64,000 nt of DNA. Source: Salinicoccus carnicancri Crm. GTDB taxonomy: Bacteria; Bacillota; Bacilli; Staphylococcales; Salinicoccaceae. The notes beneath the pieces are model-generated. The model saw nothing but the letters and a program-made list of their open reading frames with translations. It was not told where the DNA came from and ran no database searches. The stretch covers positions 62,001 through 126,000 of the forward strand of contig NZ_ANAM01000006.1 in NCBI RefSeq assembly GCF_000330705.1, given 5' to 3'. A program made the translations under genes and the position numbers. Each line of letters begins with the position of its first letter. The stretch's first letter is position 1. Below are positions 19,364-32,138 of the stretch, piece by piece.

Positions 19364-20407
19364 ATGGCTAAAAAACACTACACACAAACTGTAGAACCTG
19401 TCAGCCGGATAGCTGAAAGAATTTTTGGCTGGCTGGCATGGATAGCACTGCTTGCGATTACAGGTCTAATTCTATTCTTTTCCCTTGTAATGGTGAATGA
19501 CCCTGCAATCATCGAAACAGTCAGAATGCAGGTACAGGATGCAGTTGCGCAGCAGGGGTCGGGCGATCTCTCAGCTGACCAGATGACTGATGCAGTACTC
19601 AGCATGCTCAACAGTTCATGGATGGTTGCACTCTACCTTGCAGTGCCTCTGATCATCGGACTGTTTGGACTGCTTACTCTCAGACGGAGGATACTGTCCG
19701 GCTTCCTGCTGCTCATAGCAGGGGTGCTGACAGCACCGCTGGTATTTGCAGTCATTACGGGTCTCATCCCGTTGTTCTTCGTCATTGCAGCCATTCTGCT
19801 CTTTGTCCGCAAGGATCGCGTCATCACACACGATGATGGCTATCCTGCCGGAGAGGAAAGGAGACGGGAACGATTTGCGGAAGACCGCCGTACTCCAGAA
19901 TCGGACAGGACGGCAGGCACTGGCTCACTGCGTGACCATGACCAGGATGACGTGAAAACCTATGAACGTGAACCGCAAAACCGCGACCGTTCATATGGGG
20001 AGGATGATCTGGAGTCGACCCGTCAGTACCGCGCGATCGATGATGAGACCGAGCGTGAATACAGGGACCGGCAAAAAGACGGTACAGCCGGACTGTCAGC
20101 ATATGATGATGAACGTTCTGAGCGTGGTGATGACCGCTATGTGGATGAAGACAATATCGGCGGGGAACCGGACCGTTATGTCGATGGAAACATTGATTCC
20201 CAGGAAGCCACGGAACCAGTGACAGAGGAAGAATATACGAGACGTGGCGGCACGGGTCGCTTTAATGACGGAGTATCCGGGGATGATGGTGAAACTCCTG
20301 ATGATACAGATGAAAAACGCCGCGGCTCCTTGAAGAACAGTGAATATGATTATGATGCTTCACGTGAAAGAAGGAATAACCTGGACCGTCGCAACAACGG
20401 TGAATAG
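19364..20407 (+). CDS. DUF4064-type membrane protein with long charged tail
   Basis: The 347-residue protein has four hydrophobic helices in its first 155 residues (about 19-43, 84-102, 109-130, 134-149), with the loop segment MNSSWMVALYLA-like pattern of DUF4064 proteins. The remaining 190 residues are hydrophilic, rich in Asp, Glu, Arg and Tyr, with repeated DDRYVD/PDRYVD units near 255-275, and are probably disordered in the cytoplasm. The ATG at 19364 has GGAGG six bases upstream. Function unknown. It stands alone between terminators. Confidence 0.65.
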   Translation: MAKKHYTQTVEPVSRIAERIFGWLAWIALLAITGLILFFSLVMVNDPAIIETVRMQVQDAVAQQGSGDLSADQMTDAVLSMLNSSWMVALYLAVPLIIGLFGLLTLRRRILSGFLLLIAGVLTAPLVFAVITGLIPLFFVIAAILLFVRKDRVITHDDGYPAGEERRRERFAEDRRTPESDRTAGTGSLRDHDQDDVKTYEREPQNRDRSYGEDDLESTRQYRAIDDETEREYRDRQKDGTAGLSAYDDERSERGDDRYVDEDNIGGEPDRYVDGNIDSQEATEPVTEEEYTRRGGTGRFNDGVSGDDGETPDDTDEKRRGSLKNSEYDYDASRERRNNLDRRNNGE

Positions 20408-20419
20408 CAGCAGATGAAA

Positions 20420-20457
20420 GCGGCACCCGGCCTGATTCAGGCCGGGTGCCGCTTTTT
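20420..20457. terminator. Strong terminator between the DUF4064 gene and tetR
   Basis: A stem of about 15 bp, GCGGCACCCGGCCTG with its complement ending at 20452, is followed by five T. The TetR stop codon on the minus strand overlaps the T tract, so the hairpin may also lie in that transcript's 3' end. Confidence 0.85.
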
Positions 20458-21094
20458 ACTGCTGGGGCTTTAAATATTCGAGGTATATCCTGCTCACGGT
20501 TTCCAGCTGGTTTTCAGCTGACAGGCCACCGCTTAGATCGACGATTGGATGACTCATCGCAAGTTTTTGTGTATAGATGCTGAAATTATTGAGTATCGGC
20601 AGCATGATTTTTCTGCAGCACCTCTCAGAATGCAGTGAGCCGTCCTCTTTTCCCATATCGATCAGTTCCATGAAGTGGTCTGCAATCCGTCTGCGTGCGT
20701 TGAAGTAGGGGAGCATGTTGTCCATCGGATCCAATACATTGTCCGCGTAGACCAGGAAAGCACTATTGAATTTGGATTTCTTTGCTCCGGGGTGATTCTT
20801 TGAGTCTTTCATATATTTAAAGCAGTCTTCAAGCTTCTCGTATGCTGTACGGCCGGGCTGGTCCAATATATTTTTGAAAGCATCTGCTTCTGATTCCATT
20901 ATTGAAGTCGCTACTGCTAAAATCAGCTGCTTCTTTTTAGGAAAGTACCGGAATAACGTGGCGATTCCAATACCTTCGGCATCGGCAATATCCTGCATAT
21001 GCACTGCGTTGAAGCCCTTTTTTATGAAAAGTTCTTCGGCAGTACTGATTATGCCGGAACGACGACGCTCTTTATTAGCTTCGCGTAATCCCAT
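20456..21094 (-). CDS. TetR/AcrR family transcriptional regulator
   Basis: This 212-residue protein has an N-terminal helix-turn-helix of the TetR type: ISTAEELFIKKGFNAVHMQDIADAEG and GIATLFRYFPKKKQLILA (about 14-60), followed by an all-helical ligand-binding domain. The ATG at 21094 has AAAAGGAG nine bases upstream; in-frame starts further upstream are out of line with the family. It is divergent from the BASS transporter and ilvD, so control of that unit and of itself is the natural inference. A 13-bp palindrome lies in its promoter region. The ligand is unknown. Confidence 0.85.
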   Translation of the reverse strand: MGLREANKERRRSGIISTAEELFIKKGFNAVHMQDIADAEGIGIATLFRYFPKKKQLILAVATSIMESEADAFKNILDQPGRTAYEKLEDCFKYMKDSKNHPGAKKSKFNSAFLVYADNVLDPMDNMLPYFNARRRIADHFMELIDMGKEDGSLHSERCCRKIMLPILNNFSIYTQKLAMSHPIVDLSGGLSAENQLETVSRIYLEYLKPQQ

Positions 21095-21117
21095 TCTGCT
21101 GTCTCCTTTTAATAATC

Positions 21118-21130
21118 TATAATCATTATA
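21118..21130. promoter_or_regulatory. Palindrome in the tetR promoter (candidate operator)
   Basis: TATAATCATTATA is a perfect 6+1+6 palindrome and contains a TATAAT -10 hexamer on either strand, 24 bases before the tetR start. It could be an autoregulatory TetR site, but AT-rich promoters yield such palindromes by chance. Confidence 0.35.
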
Positions 21131-21182
21131 ATATAAAACCCGGAATTTATATATCAAAATCATATAGTTTTTTGTGACCGTT

Positions 21183-21196
21183 TGTAAGCGATGCCA
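21183..21196. promoter_or_regulatory. cre-like site (CcpA) upstream of the transporter-ilvD unit
   Basis: TGTAAGCGATGCCA fits the pattern TGWAANCGNTNWCA with one mismatch. It lies in the divergent region, about 120 bp before the probable start of the transporter transcript (extended -10 TGCTAATAT at 21296-21304). Confidence 0.45.
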
Positions 21197-21363
21197 AAGC
21201 AAGGGGAGTTATTGATCATCCCCCTCCAGCAGTCCTTGCGTATTTAAAAGATTCGAAAGATTTTAACTAAACATCTAGGATAATTTTGAATTATCTGCTA
21301 ATATACTCTTTATAGTTTCAAGCGAAACTGAATGAACTTCTGTCCAATGAAGGAGGGCCTGTA

Positions 21364-22344
21364 ATGAATGCTGTATCCAGATTCAGCCAGTTTGTGGGAA
21401 ACACTTTCGCAGTCTGGGTGATTTTATTTGCAGTAGTATCGTTTTTATTCCCCGGAGGATTTACATGGATTGGTGCCTATATCAATCTGCTTCTCGGGAT
21501 CATAATGTTCGGTATGGGGCTTACATTGAAGCCTGGGGATTTCAAAAGGGTGTTGAATGCCCCGAAAATCGTATTTATCGTGGTCATTGCCCAATATACG
21601 ATCATGCCGATCATTGCACTTGGGCTCGTCATGCTGTTCCAGCTTCCGCCTGAAATCGCGGTGGGTGTAATCCTGGTCGGGTGCACACCGGGAGGGACGT
21701 CCTCCAATGTCATGACATATCTTGCGAAAGGGAATACGGCACTGTCCGTCACGGCCACGGCTGTATCCACTGTACTTGCCCCGGTGCTGACCCCGGCGCT
21801 CACACTGATCCTTGCCAGTGCATGGCTGCCTGTATCTTTCATGGATCTGTTCGTATCCATCGTCCAGATTGTCCTGGTTCCTGTCATTCTGGGGCTTGTC
21901 GTGAGGTACCTTGCAGGTGACCGCATTGAAAAAGGCATTGCAATATTGCCGCTCATATCAGTGATCGGCATCGTCGGTGTTGTCGCAGCAGTCGTTTCAG
22001 CCAACACTGATGCGATCGTCCAATCCGGGCTTCTCATATTCCTGGTTGTGATACTGCATAATATGGTCGGGTATACCGTCGGATTCCTGGCTGCCAGAGT
22101 ATCGGGTCTGAAACTTGCGGATCAGAAAGCGACCTCGATAGAAGTCGGCATGCAGAACTCCGGCCTTGCCGCTGCTTTGTCAGCAGCACATTTCTCACCG
22201 CTGTCCGCAGTGCCGGCGGCACTGTTCAGTGTCTGGCATAATATTTCAGGTTCGCTGATTGCCACCTGGATGAGTAAAAAGACTGACGGCAGTGAAGAGG
22301 CTGGAGTGACACAGGAGCCGAAAGCGGACAGAGTACGCACATAA
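21364..22344 (+). CDS. BASS-family sodium-dependent transporter
   Basis: This is a 326-residue membrane protein of the bile acid:sodium symporter superfamily with about ten helices. Two characteristic crossover regions are visible: GCTPGGTSSNVMTYLAKGN and EVGMQNSGLAAALSAAHF. Bacterial members include PanS, which carries ketopantoate/pantoate, and others of unknown substrate. It is followed after 35 bases by ilvD with no terminator between, so it probably carries an organic acid linked to branched-chain or pantothenate metabolism (inference). GGAGGG precedes the ATG. Confidence 0.8.
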   Translation: MNAVSRFSQFVGNTFAVWVILFAVVSFLFPGGFTWIGAYINLLLGIIMFGMGLTLKPGDFKRVLNAPKIVFIVVIAQYTIMPIIALGLVMLFQLPPEIAVGVILVGCTPGGTSSNVMTYLAKGNTALSVTATAVSTVLAPVLTPALTLILASAWLPVSFMDLFVSIVQIVLVPVILGLVVRYLAGDRIEKGIAILPLISVIGIVGVVAAVVSANTDAIVQSGLLIFLVVILHNMVGYTVGFLAARVSGLKLADQKATSIEVGMQNSGLAAALSAAHFSPLSAVPAALFSVWHNISGSLIATWMSKKTDGSEEAGVTQEPKADRVRT

Positions 22345-22379
22345 AAAGAGATGAAGGTAAATGAAAGGTGGTCCACAGT

Positions 22380-24083
22380 ATGTCTACTGAGGGAAAAACA
22401 AAAAAAGATCTACGGATCAAAAGCCATGTCTATACTGAAAGCAACGTGAAAGCGCCGAACCGGGCGATGCTCCGGGCGGTTGGATTGACTGATGAAAGTT
22501 TTACAAAGCCGCAGATTGGCGTTGCGAGTACATGGGCGGAAGTGACGCCCTGCAACATACATCTGAACGACCTTGCACTTGAAGCCAAGAAAGGGGCACA
22601 GGAGGCAGGCGGTGTACCGCTTCAGTTCAACACGATCACAGTATCTGACGGAATCTCCATGGGTACGCAGGGCATGCGCTATTCACTGCCGTCCCGTGAT
22701 CTGATCGCGGATTCCATCGAGACGGTCGTCGGTGCGGAGAACCTGGACGGACTTGTTGCCATCGGAGCGTGCGACAAGAACATACCCGGCTGTGCAATTG
22801 CGATTGCGAATGCTGAAGTGCCTGCCGTATTCGCCTACGGCGGCACCATTGCGCCGGGGAACCTGCGCGGTACTGACATCGATCTGGTTTCAGTTTTTGA
22901 AGGTGTCGGCAAGCACAATAACGGTGATATCGACGACAAAGAGCTGAATGCCATAGAGTGCAGTGCCTGTCCGGGAGCCGGTGCCTGCGGCGGCATGTAT
23001 ACTGCGAATACCATGGCTTCCGCGATGGAGGCGATGGGGATGAGCCTGCCCGGCAGTGCCTCCAACCCTGCTGAGTCCAAAGCGAAAGCCGAGGATCTAA
23101 AAGCAGCCGGTGAAGCGGTATACAATCTGCTTGAGAAGGAAATATATCCAAAAGATATCATGACAAAAGAAGCGTTTGAAAACGCAATTACTGTCGTCAT
23201 GGCACTTGGCGGCTCAACGAATGCCATCCTCCATATCCTTGCGATTGCACATGCGGCTGAAGTGGACGTTACAATCGACGATTTCAACCGTCTGCAGGAG
23301 AGTGTGCCTCATCTGGCAGACCTGAAGCCGAGCGGCCGCTATGTAATGCAGGATCTGTATAAGGCGGGCGGTGTACAAGGCGTCATGAAAATGCTTCACA
23401 GGGAAGGTTACATCCACGGCGGCTGCATGACAGTTACAGGCAGGACGGTTGCCGAGAACCTGGCGGAAGTGGACGACCTTAAAGAGGGTCAGGATGTCAT
23501 CATGCCGCTTGACAATCCGAAACGCGCAGACGGACCGCTGATCGTGCTGAAAGGGAACCTTTCACCGACAGGGGCAGTGGCGAAAGTTTCCGGTGTCAAA
23601 GTGAAACATCACCAGGGACCGGCGCGGGTTTTCGATAACGAAAAAGAGGCGACAGATGCGGTACTCAACAATGAAATCAAGGAAGGGGACGTACTTGTCA
23701 TCCGCTATGTCGGACCAAAAGGCGGACCGGGGATGCCTGAGATGCTTTCCGTATCCAGTCTGCTCGTCGGCAAAGGCATGGGGGAGAAGGTGGCACTTCT
23801 GACAGACGGCCGGTTCTCCGGCGGGACACATGGACTTGTAGTGGGGCACATCTCACCTGAAGCGCAGGCCGGCGGTCCGATCGCCTTCCTCCGTGAAGGT
23901 GATCTCGTCACTGTGGATTCCGACAAAAAGGAAATATCATTCGATGTAACTGATGAGGAGATCGACAGGCGCAGAAAAGAATGGAAAGCACCTGAACTGT
24001 ATAAAAAAGGTGTGCTGGGGAAATATGCACATAATGTGACGTGCTCTTCCCAGGGTGCTGTTACTGATTTCCTCACAAAATAA
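22380..24083 (+). CDS. ilvD: Dihydroxy-acid dehydratase
   Basis: IlvD dehydrates 2,3-dihydroxy-isovalerate and -methylvalerate to the keto acids of valine and isoleucine. The 567-residue iron-sulfur enzyme has cluster cysteines in ACDKNIPG and [20 protein letters not shown], and the C-terminal [17 protein letters not shown] motif. The ATG at 22380 has AAAGGTGG eight bases upstream; the in-frame GTG at 22368 lies inside that site. Unlike the usual arrangement, a terminator and a T-box leader separate it from ilvB, so it belongs to the transporter's transcript. Confidence 0.96.
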   Translation: MSTEGKTKKDLRIKSHVYTESNVKAPNRAMLRAVGLTDESFTKPQIGVASTWAEVTPCNIHLNDLALEAKKGAQEAGGVPLQFNTITVSDGISMGTQGMRYSLPSRDLIADSIETVVGAENLDGLVAIGACDKNIPGCAIAIANAEVPAVFAYGGTIAPGNLRGTDIDLVSVFEGVGKHNNGDIDDKELNAIECSACPGAGACGGMYTANTMASAMEAMGMSLPGSASNPAESKAKAEDLKAAGEAVYNLLEKEIYPKDIMTKEAFENAITVVMALGGSTNAILHILAIAHAAEVDVTIDDFNRLQESVPHLADLKPSGRYVMQDLYKAGGVQGVMKMLHREGYIHGGCMTVTGRTVAENLAEVDDLKEGQDVIMPLDNPKRADGPLIVLKGNLSPTGAVAKVSGVKVKHHQGPARVFDNEKEATDAVLNNEIKEGDVLVIRYVGPKGGPGMPEMLSVSSLLVGKGMGEKVALLTDGRFSGGTHGLVVGHISPEAQAGGPIAFLREGDLVTVDSDKKEISFDVTDEEIDRRRKEWKAPELYKKGVLGKYAHNVTCSSQGAVTDFLTK

Positions 24084-24094
24084 AGCATGATGGG

Positions 24095-24126
24095 AACCTC
24101 TCCGGAACTTTCGGGGAGGTTTTTCT
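24095..24126 (+). terminator. Terminator of the transporter-ilvD unit
   Basis: AACCTCTCC (24095-24103) pairs with GGGGAGGTT (24113-24121) with one G-U pair, followed by T-rich sequence. Confidence 0.8.
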
Positions 24127-24183
24127 ATTGAAAGCAAAAATATTTAAGAAAAATTGTTTTTTTCTAAACCTTGATATGTAGCC

Positions 24184-24201
24184 AATGTAAGCGATAACAA
24201 A
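24184..24201. promoter_or_regulatory. cre site (CcpA) upstream of the ilvB promoter
   Basis: TGTAAGCGATAACA with AA on each flank fits the full consensus WWTGNAARCGNWWWCAWW. Its centre is about 88 bp before the expected ilvB transcription start. In B. subtilis CcpA activates ilv-leu from a cre site at a very similar distance, so an activating role is likely. Confidence 0.7.
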
Positions 24202-24244
24202 ATCAGAAATATCAGACGATTTAAAATAATTTAATATTTAGGTG

Positions 24245-24273
24245 TTGATTTCTTATTCCAAACGTTATAAGAT
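24245..24273 (+). promoter_or_regulatory. Likely ilvB operon promoter
   Basis: TTGATT (24245-24250) and TAAGAT (24268-24273) are 17 bp apart, placed between the cre site and the T-box leader. Confidence 0.5.
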
Positions 24274-24289
24274 TACTTTCAATATCACA

Positions 24290-24307
24290 TATCAGAAATG
24301 TCTGATA
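24290..24307. promoter_or_regulatory. Dyad TATCAGA-N4-TCTGATA at the ilvB transcript start
   Basis: A perfect 7-bp inverted repeat with a 4-base centre lies just after the promoter. Two more ATCAGA units lie upstream of the promoter (24202-24207 and 24211-24216). It could bind a repressor or form a small hairpin at the start of the leader RNA. Confidence 0.35.
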
Positions 24308-24319
24308 GCTTTTCGGATA

Positions 24320-24630
24320 CACATACAGGAAAACGACGATGGGACATTATGATTACAAGTGACATTTACCAGAGACCCGGGAGCTGCTGGAACCCGGGAA
24401 TGTCAGAATCATGATTCTCGACCCTGAGTGCCGGACTGAAAGATGAGTTCATCGAATAGGCCGAGCCGGGTGCAGGGCACCCGTTACCAAAAAGGACTGC
24501 CGTCGGCAGTCCAGGAGGCATCCACCGTAAGGTGAATGCAGATTTGGGTGGTACCGTGAAAAAGGACTCTTTTCTCCCCATGCTGATACTTATTTCAAAT
24601 AGGTGTCTTCAGGGAGGAAAGAGTCTTTTA
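24320..24630 (+). promoter_or_regulatory. T-box leader controlling ilvBN-ilvC-leuABCD
   Basis: The leader has the highly conserved T-box GGGTGGTACCGTG (24546-24558) and Stem I features (AGAGA at 24371-24375, GCTGCTGG in the distal loop). A terminator pairs 24565-24579 with 24612-24625 before a T run. T-boxes sense uncharged tRNA and then form the antiterminator. Stem I pairs TGACATT with AATGTCA and ATTATGAT with ATCATGAT. The most likely specifier is ATC (Ile) at 24408-24410; CTC (Leu) at 24417-24419 cannot be excluded by eye. Low charged-tRNA levels would switch on the operon. Confidence 0.88.
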
Positions 24631-24688
24631 TTATTACAAAGCTTTCACAGGAACCTTTCCAGTGTGAAATACAAGGAGGTAAGTGGTA

Positions 24689-26415
24689 ATGAGAACTCAG
24701 ACAAAGAGTGAAATGAAAATTGAAGCGCAGGAGCAGAAGCTAAGGACGGGCGCAGACCTGTTCATCGAGTCGCTGGTTGAACAGGGTGTCGATACAGTAT
24801 TCGGTTATCCGGGTGGTGCTGTACTTCCAATATACGATGCGCTGCACCGTGCGGAAGCGCCGTTCCAGCATATACTGTGCAGACATGAACAGGGGCTCAT
24901 CCATGCAGCAGAGGGATATGCAAGGGTTACAGGTAAGCCGGGCGTCGTCATTGCCACTTCCGGTCCGGGGGCGACCAACCTGGTCACAGGCATTACAGAT
25001 GCGATGATGGATTCGCTGCCGGTGGTTGTCTTCACCGGTCAGGTATCCACGGCAGTCATCGGTTCTGATGCTTTCCAGGAAGCGGATGTCATCGGGGTGA
25101 CGACACCGATCACGAAACATAACTATCAGGTTACGGACCTCAAGGAACTCCCGCGGATCATAAACGCTGCATTCCATATCGCGACGACGGGAAGACCCGG
25201 CCCGGTTGTTGTGGATATACCCAAAAACATTGCACAGGAAATTTCCGGAGAAACTTTCAGCGGTGATTTCCATCTGCCGGGGTATCAGCCGACATACAGG
25301 CCGAACCCGCTGCAGATCAGAAGGCTGGCTGATGCACTTGCATCGGCGAAGCGGCCGGTCCTGCTGGCAGGAGCCGGCGTGAATTTTTCCGGGGCAGACG
25401 GGGAGCTGCTCGAATTTGCAGAAAAGCACAGACTCCCGGTAACGACCACGCTGCTCGGAATCGGCAGCTTCCCGGGCGGCCACAGACAGGCGCTCGGCAT
25501 GGCGGGTATGCATGGGTCGTACGCCGCCAATATGGCAATCTATGAGGCGGATCTGCTCATCAATATCGGAGCAAGATTCGACGATCGCCTGACCGGTGCA
25601 CTGCAGCATTTTGCTCCGGAGGCGAAAGTTGCCCATGTCGATATCGACCCGGCCGAGATCGGCAAAAATGTCGAAACGGACATCCCGGTGGTCGGAGATG
25701 CCAAAGAGGCACTTCAGGGATTGCTTGAAACGCACATTGAAAAAGCGGACTGTACGGAGTGGTACAGTCGTGTAATGGATAATAAAGACAGCAGCCCATT
25801 CTGGTTCGAACGTTCGGATGAGCTGATTTCACCGCAGTGGCTGATCGAGGAGCTGCATCGCGAAACAGACGGTCAGGCCATCGTGACAACGGATGTCGGA
25901 CAGCACCAGATGTGGGCGGCGCAGTTCTATCAGTTCAATGAACCCCATAAATGGGTGACTTCGGGCGGACTGGGGACGATGGGATTCGGCTTGCCGGCAG
26001 CCATCGGTGCACAGCTCGGCCGTCCCCGGGAGACGGTGGTCTCAATCGTAGGGGATGGTGGTTTCCAGATGACGATGCAGGAACTTGCGGTCATCAAACA
26101 GCACCGGCTGCCAATCAAAGTCATCATTGTCAATAATGAAGCACTCGGTATGGTAAGGCAGTGGCAGGAGAAGTTTTATGAAGAACGGTATTCCTCATCG
26201 CTGATGACTGAAAACCCGGACTTCGTCAAACTGGCCGAAGGGTTCGGCATCAGAGGAATAAGGGTTTCGAATGAAGCGGAGGTTCCTGCGGTGGTGAATG
26301 AAATCTTCTCTTATGACGGGCCGGTGCTGGTAGACGCCAGAGTGCAGAAATTGGATAAGGTATTCCCGATGGTTGCACCGGGCAAGGGCAACCACGAAAT
26401 GCTGGGGGTGAGAAG

Positions 26416-26428
<13 letters not shown>
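24689..26428 (+). CDS. ilvB: Acetolactate synthase large (catalytic) subunit
   Basis: IlvB condenses two pyruvates to acetolactate, or pyruvate with 2-ketobutyrate, using thiamine diphosphate, FAD and Mg2+. The 579-residue protein shows the N-terminal [11 protein letters not shown] with the catalytic Glu in [14 protein letters not shown], and the C-terminal cofactor motif [12 protein letters not shown] to [10 protein letters not shown]. It is the anabolic type, because it pairs with a regulatory subunit. The ATG at 24689 has AAGGAGGT eight bases upstream. First gene behind the T-box leader; its end overlaps ilvN by 13 bases. Confidence 0.96.
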
Positions 26429-29576
<3,148 letters not shown>

Positions 29577-29599
29577 AATTTTAGGATGGAGGGGTTCGG

Positions 29600-30706
29600 A
29601 TGAAAAAGCAGATTATAATGTTGCCGGGTGACGGCGTCGGGAAAGAAATAATGGAAGGTGCCAGAGCAGTGCTCAATGCTGTGGCGGGTGAACACCATCA
29701 CGAATTCATCTTCCATGAACATGCGATCGGCGGAAGTGCAATCGACCGCTATGGTACACCGCTTCCTGAAGAAACTGTAAAGGCATGCAGCAGTGCGGAT
29801 TCTGTGCTGCTCGGTGCGGTCGGAGGTCCGAAATGGGATCATGTGGAAGCGTCGAAAAGACCTGAACGAGGCTTGCTCGGAATACGCAAGTCACTCGGAC
29901 TCTTTGCGAATCTGCGTCCCGTGACAGGATTCAGTTCCCTCGTACATTCCTCTCCATTAAAAACTGAAATCGTTGACGGCTGTGACATCCTGATTGTACG
30001 CGAACTGACCGGCGGACTCTATTTCGGCAAACCAAGCGAAAGAAGGGAAGGCGGCCGGACGGTTATAGATACTCTCAAGTATACCCGTGAGGAAATGGAG
30101 CGAATTGTTGACAAAGGGTTTGAGTCGGCCAAAATGAGACGCGGGAAACTCACATCCGTGGACAAGGCAAATGTCCTTGAATCCAGCCGGATGTGGAGGG
30201 AAGTGGTCGATGAGAAAGCCCGTGACCATCCGGAGGTGGAAGTTGAACACCTGCTTGTTGATGCAGCTGCCATGAAGCTGATCATAAACCCGAGACAGTT
30301 CGATGTCATTGTGACAGAAAATCTCTTCGGTGACATACTGAGTGATGAGGCCTCGGTATTGACGGGATCGCTCGGTATGCTGCCATCGGCGAGCATCCGC
30401 ACAGACGGTATCGGATTGTATGAACCTGTGCACGGGTCTGCCCCCGACATCGCCGGCCAGGATATCGCAAATCCGCTAGGCATGATACTTTCAGCGGCAA
30501 TGATGCTCCGGCATTCATTTGGGATGGAAGACGAGGCGGATGAAATAGAACGTGCAGTCAGTGACACGCTTGAGGGCGGATACCATACAGCCGACCTGGA
30601 TATAGAAGGCGGCCGCATAGTCGGCACCCGTGAGATGGTGGAAAAGGTGATCGAGAATCTTTCGACCAAAAGCATTTCGAATGCAATTTGCAGCTCATAT
30701 ATGTAA
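29600..30706 (+). CDS. leuB: 3-Isopropylmalate dehydrogenase
   Basis: LeuB oxidatively decarboxylates 3-isopropylmalate using NAD+. The 368-residue protein has the start [14 protein letters not shown], substrate-binding [10 protein letters not shown], and the metal-binding and NAD segments [13 protein letters not shown] and [12 protein letters not shown]. The C-terminus runs about 12-14 residues beyond the usual end, finishing in [10 protein letters not shown], which looks like recently gained coding sequence and probably has no effect. GGAGG precedes the ATG. Confidence 0.95.
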   Translation: MKKQIIMLPGDGVGKEIMEGARAVLNAVAGEHHHEFIFHEHAIGGSAIDRYGTPLPEETVKACSSADSVLLGAVGGPKWDHVEASKRPERGLLGIRKSLGLFANLRPVTGFSSLVHSSPLKTEIVDGCDILIVRELTGGLYFGKPSERREGGRTVIDTLKYTREEMERIVDKGFESAKMRRGKLTSVDKANVLESSRMWREVVDEKARDHPEVEVEHLLVDAAAMKLIINPRQFDVIVTENLFGDILSDEASVLTGSLGMLPSASIRTDGIGLYEPVHGSAPDIAGQDIANPLGMILSAAMMLRHSFGMEDEADEIERAVSDTLEGGYHTADLDIEGGRIVGTREMVEKVIENLSTKSISNAICSSYM

Positions 30707-30723
30707 GGAAAAGGTGTATTGAT

Positions 30724-32127
30724 ATGGGAAAAACAATTATTGAAAAAATCTGGGAAAATCATATAGTGCATTCAGAGGCAGATAAGCCGGATCTGATTTA
30801 TATCGATCAGCACCTTGTCCATGAAGTGACTTCACCGCAGGCTTTTGAAGGGCTGCGTCTGAATGATCGCAAAGTCCGCCGGCCTGATCTGACATATGCC
30901 ACGATGGACCATAACGTTCCAACCCGGGACAGGGATGTCATCAAGGATGAAATATCGAAGAAACAGATGGAGACGCTCAGGAAAAATTGTGCGGACTTCG
31001 GTATCAGGCTTGCTGATATGTATCATCCCGACCAGGGCATCGTCCACGTCATCGGGCCGCAGCTCGGACTCACCCAGCCGGGCAAGACAATCGTTTGCGG
31101 TGACAGCCACACTTCCACGCACGGTGCCTTTGGTGCCCTGGCATTCGGCATCGGTACAAGTGAAGTGGAGCATGTACTCGCCACTCAGACCTTGATGCAG
31201 TCCGAACCGAAGACGATGAATGTCAGGGTGAATGGTAATCTTGAAGCGGGTGTGACTGCGAAAGACCTGATTCTGGCGATCATTGCAAAATTCGGAGTGA
31301 AATTCGGCACCGGCCACGTCATTGAATATACGGGGGAAGCAATCCGGAACCTGTCAATGGAAGGACGCATGACGGTCTGCAACATGTCCATCGAAGGCGG
31401 TGCCCGTGCGGGGCTGATCAGTCCCGATGCGACAACGGTGGAATTCCTGAGGGGACGGGAATATGTGCCCGAAGGGGAGGCATTTGACTCGCTGGCCGGG
31501 AAATGGCTGGAGCTGGCAACGGATGAAGATGCAGAGTACGATGTCACTCTTGAAATCGATGCTGCCGAAGTCGAACCCCAGGTATCATGGGGGACGAATC
31601 CAGGCATGGTCGTGCCTATCAGTGCGGCGACGCCTAAAATTTCCAATGTTGAGAACAAGGATGAAGTCAGAAGAGCTCTTGAATATATGGGGCTCGGGGA
31701 GGATCAGCCGATTACTTCCATTGAAATCGATCATGTGTTCATCGGCTCCTGTACGAACTCCAGACTTCCGGATCTTCAGAATGCAGCGGATATCGTGAAG
31801 GGCCACCGTGTCAAAGAGGGGGTCCGGGCGATTGTTGTTCCGGGGTCGTTCAGCGTCAAGATGCAGGCGGAAGAACTGGGCTTGGACAGAATATTCAAGG
31901 ATGCCGGATTCGAATGGAGGGAATCAGGGTGCAGCATGTGCCTTGCGATGAACGATGATATCGTTCCTTCGGGCGGGCGCTGTGCATCCACTTCAAACCG
32001 CAACTTTGAAGGCAGACAGGGATCGGGTGCACGCACGCACCTTGTCAGCCCGGAAATGGCTGCTGTTGCTGCCATTGAAGGAACTTTCACGGATGTAAGA
32101 AAATTCACAGCCGGTGTGCCAAGTTAG
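30724..32127 (+). CDS. leuC: 3-Isopropylmalate dehydratase large subunit
   Basis: With LeuD it isomerises 2- to 3-isopropylmalate through an aconitase-type [4Fe-4S] cluster. The 467-residue protein has [33 protein letters not shown], and cluster cysteines in GSCTNSR and [11 protein letters not shown]. The ATG at 30724 has AAAAGGTG upstream; the open frame extends to an ATG at 30688 within leuB but without a ribosome binding site there. Confidence 0.96.
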   Translation: MGKTIIEKIWENHIVHSEADKPDLIYIDQHLVHEVTSPQAFEGLRLNDRKVRRPDLTYATMDHNVPTRDRDVIKDEISKKQMETLRKNCADFGIRLADMYHPDQGIVHVIGPQLGLTQPGKTIVCGDSHTSTHGAFGALAFGIGTSEVEHVLATQTLMQSEPKTMNVRVNGNLEAGVTAKDLILAIIAKFGVKFGTGHVIEYTGEAIRNLSMEGRMTVCNMSIEGGARAGLISPDATTVEFLRGREYVPEGEAFDSLAGKWLELATDEDAEYDVTLEIDAAEVEPQVSWGTNPGMVVPISAATPKISNVENKDEVRRALEYMGLGEDQPITSIEIDHVFIGSCTNSRLPDLQNAADIVKGHRVKEGVRAIVVPGSFSVKMQAEELGLDRIFKDAGFEWRESGCSMCLAMNDDIVPSGGRCASTSNRNFEGRQGSGARTHLVSPEMAAVAAIEGTFTDVRKFTAGVPS

Positions 32128-32138
32128 GAGAAGATAAT

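Noticed and set aside
21276-21296. AT-rich dyad near the transporter promoter considered as a CodY box
   Set aside because: Too many mismatches to the CodY consensus in every alignment.
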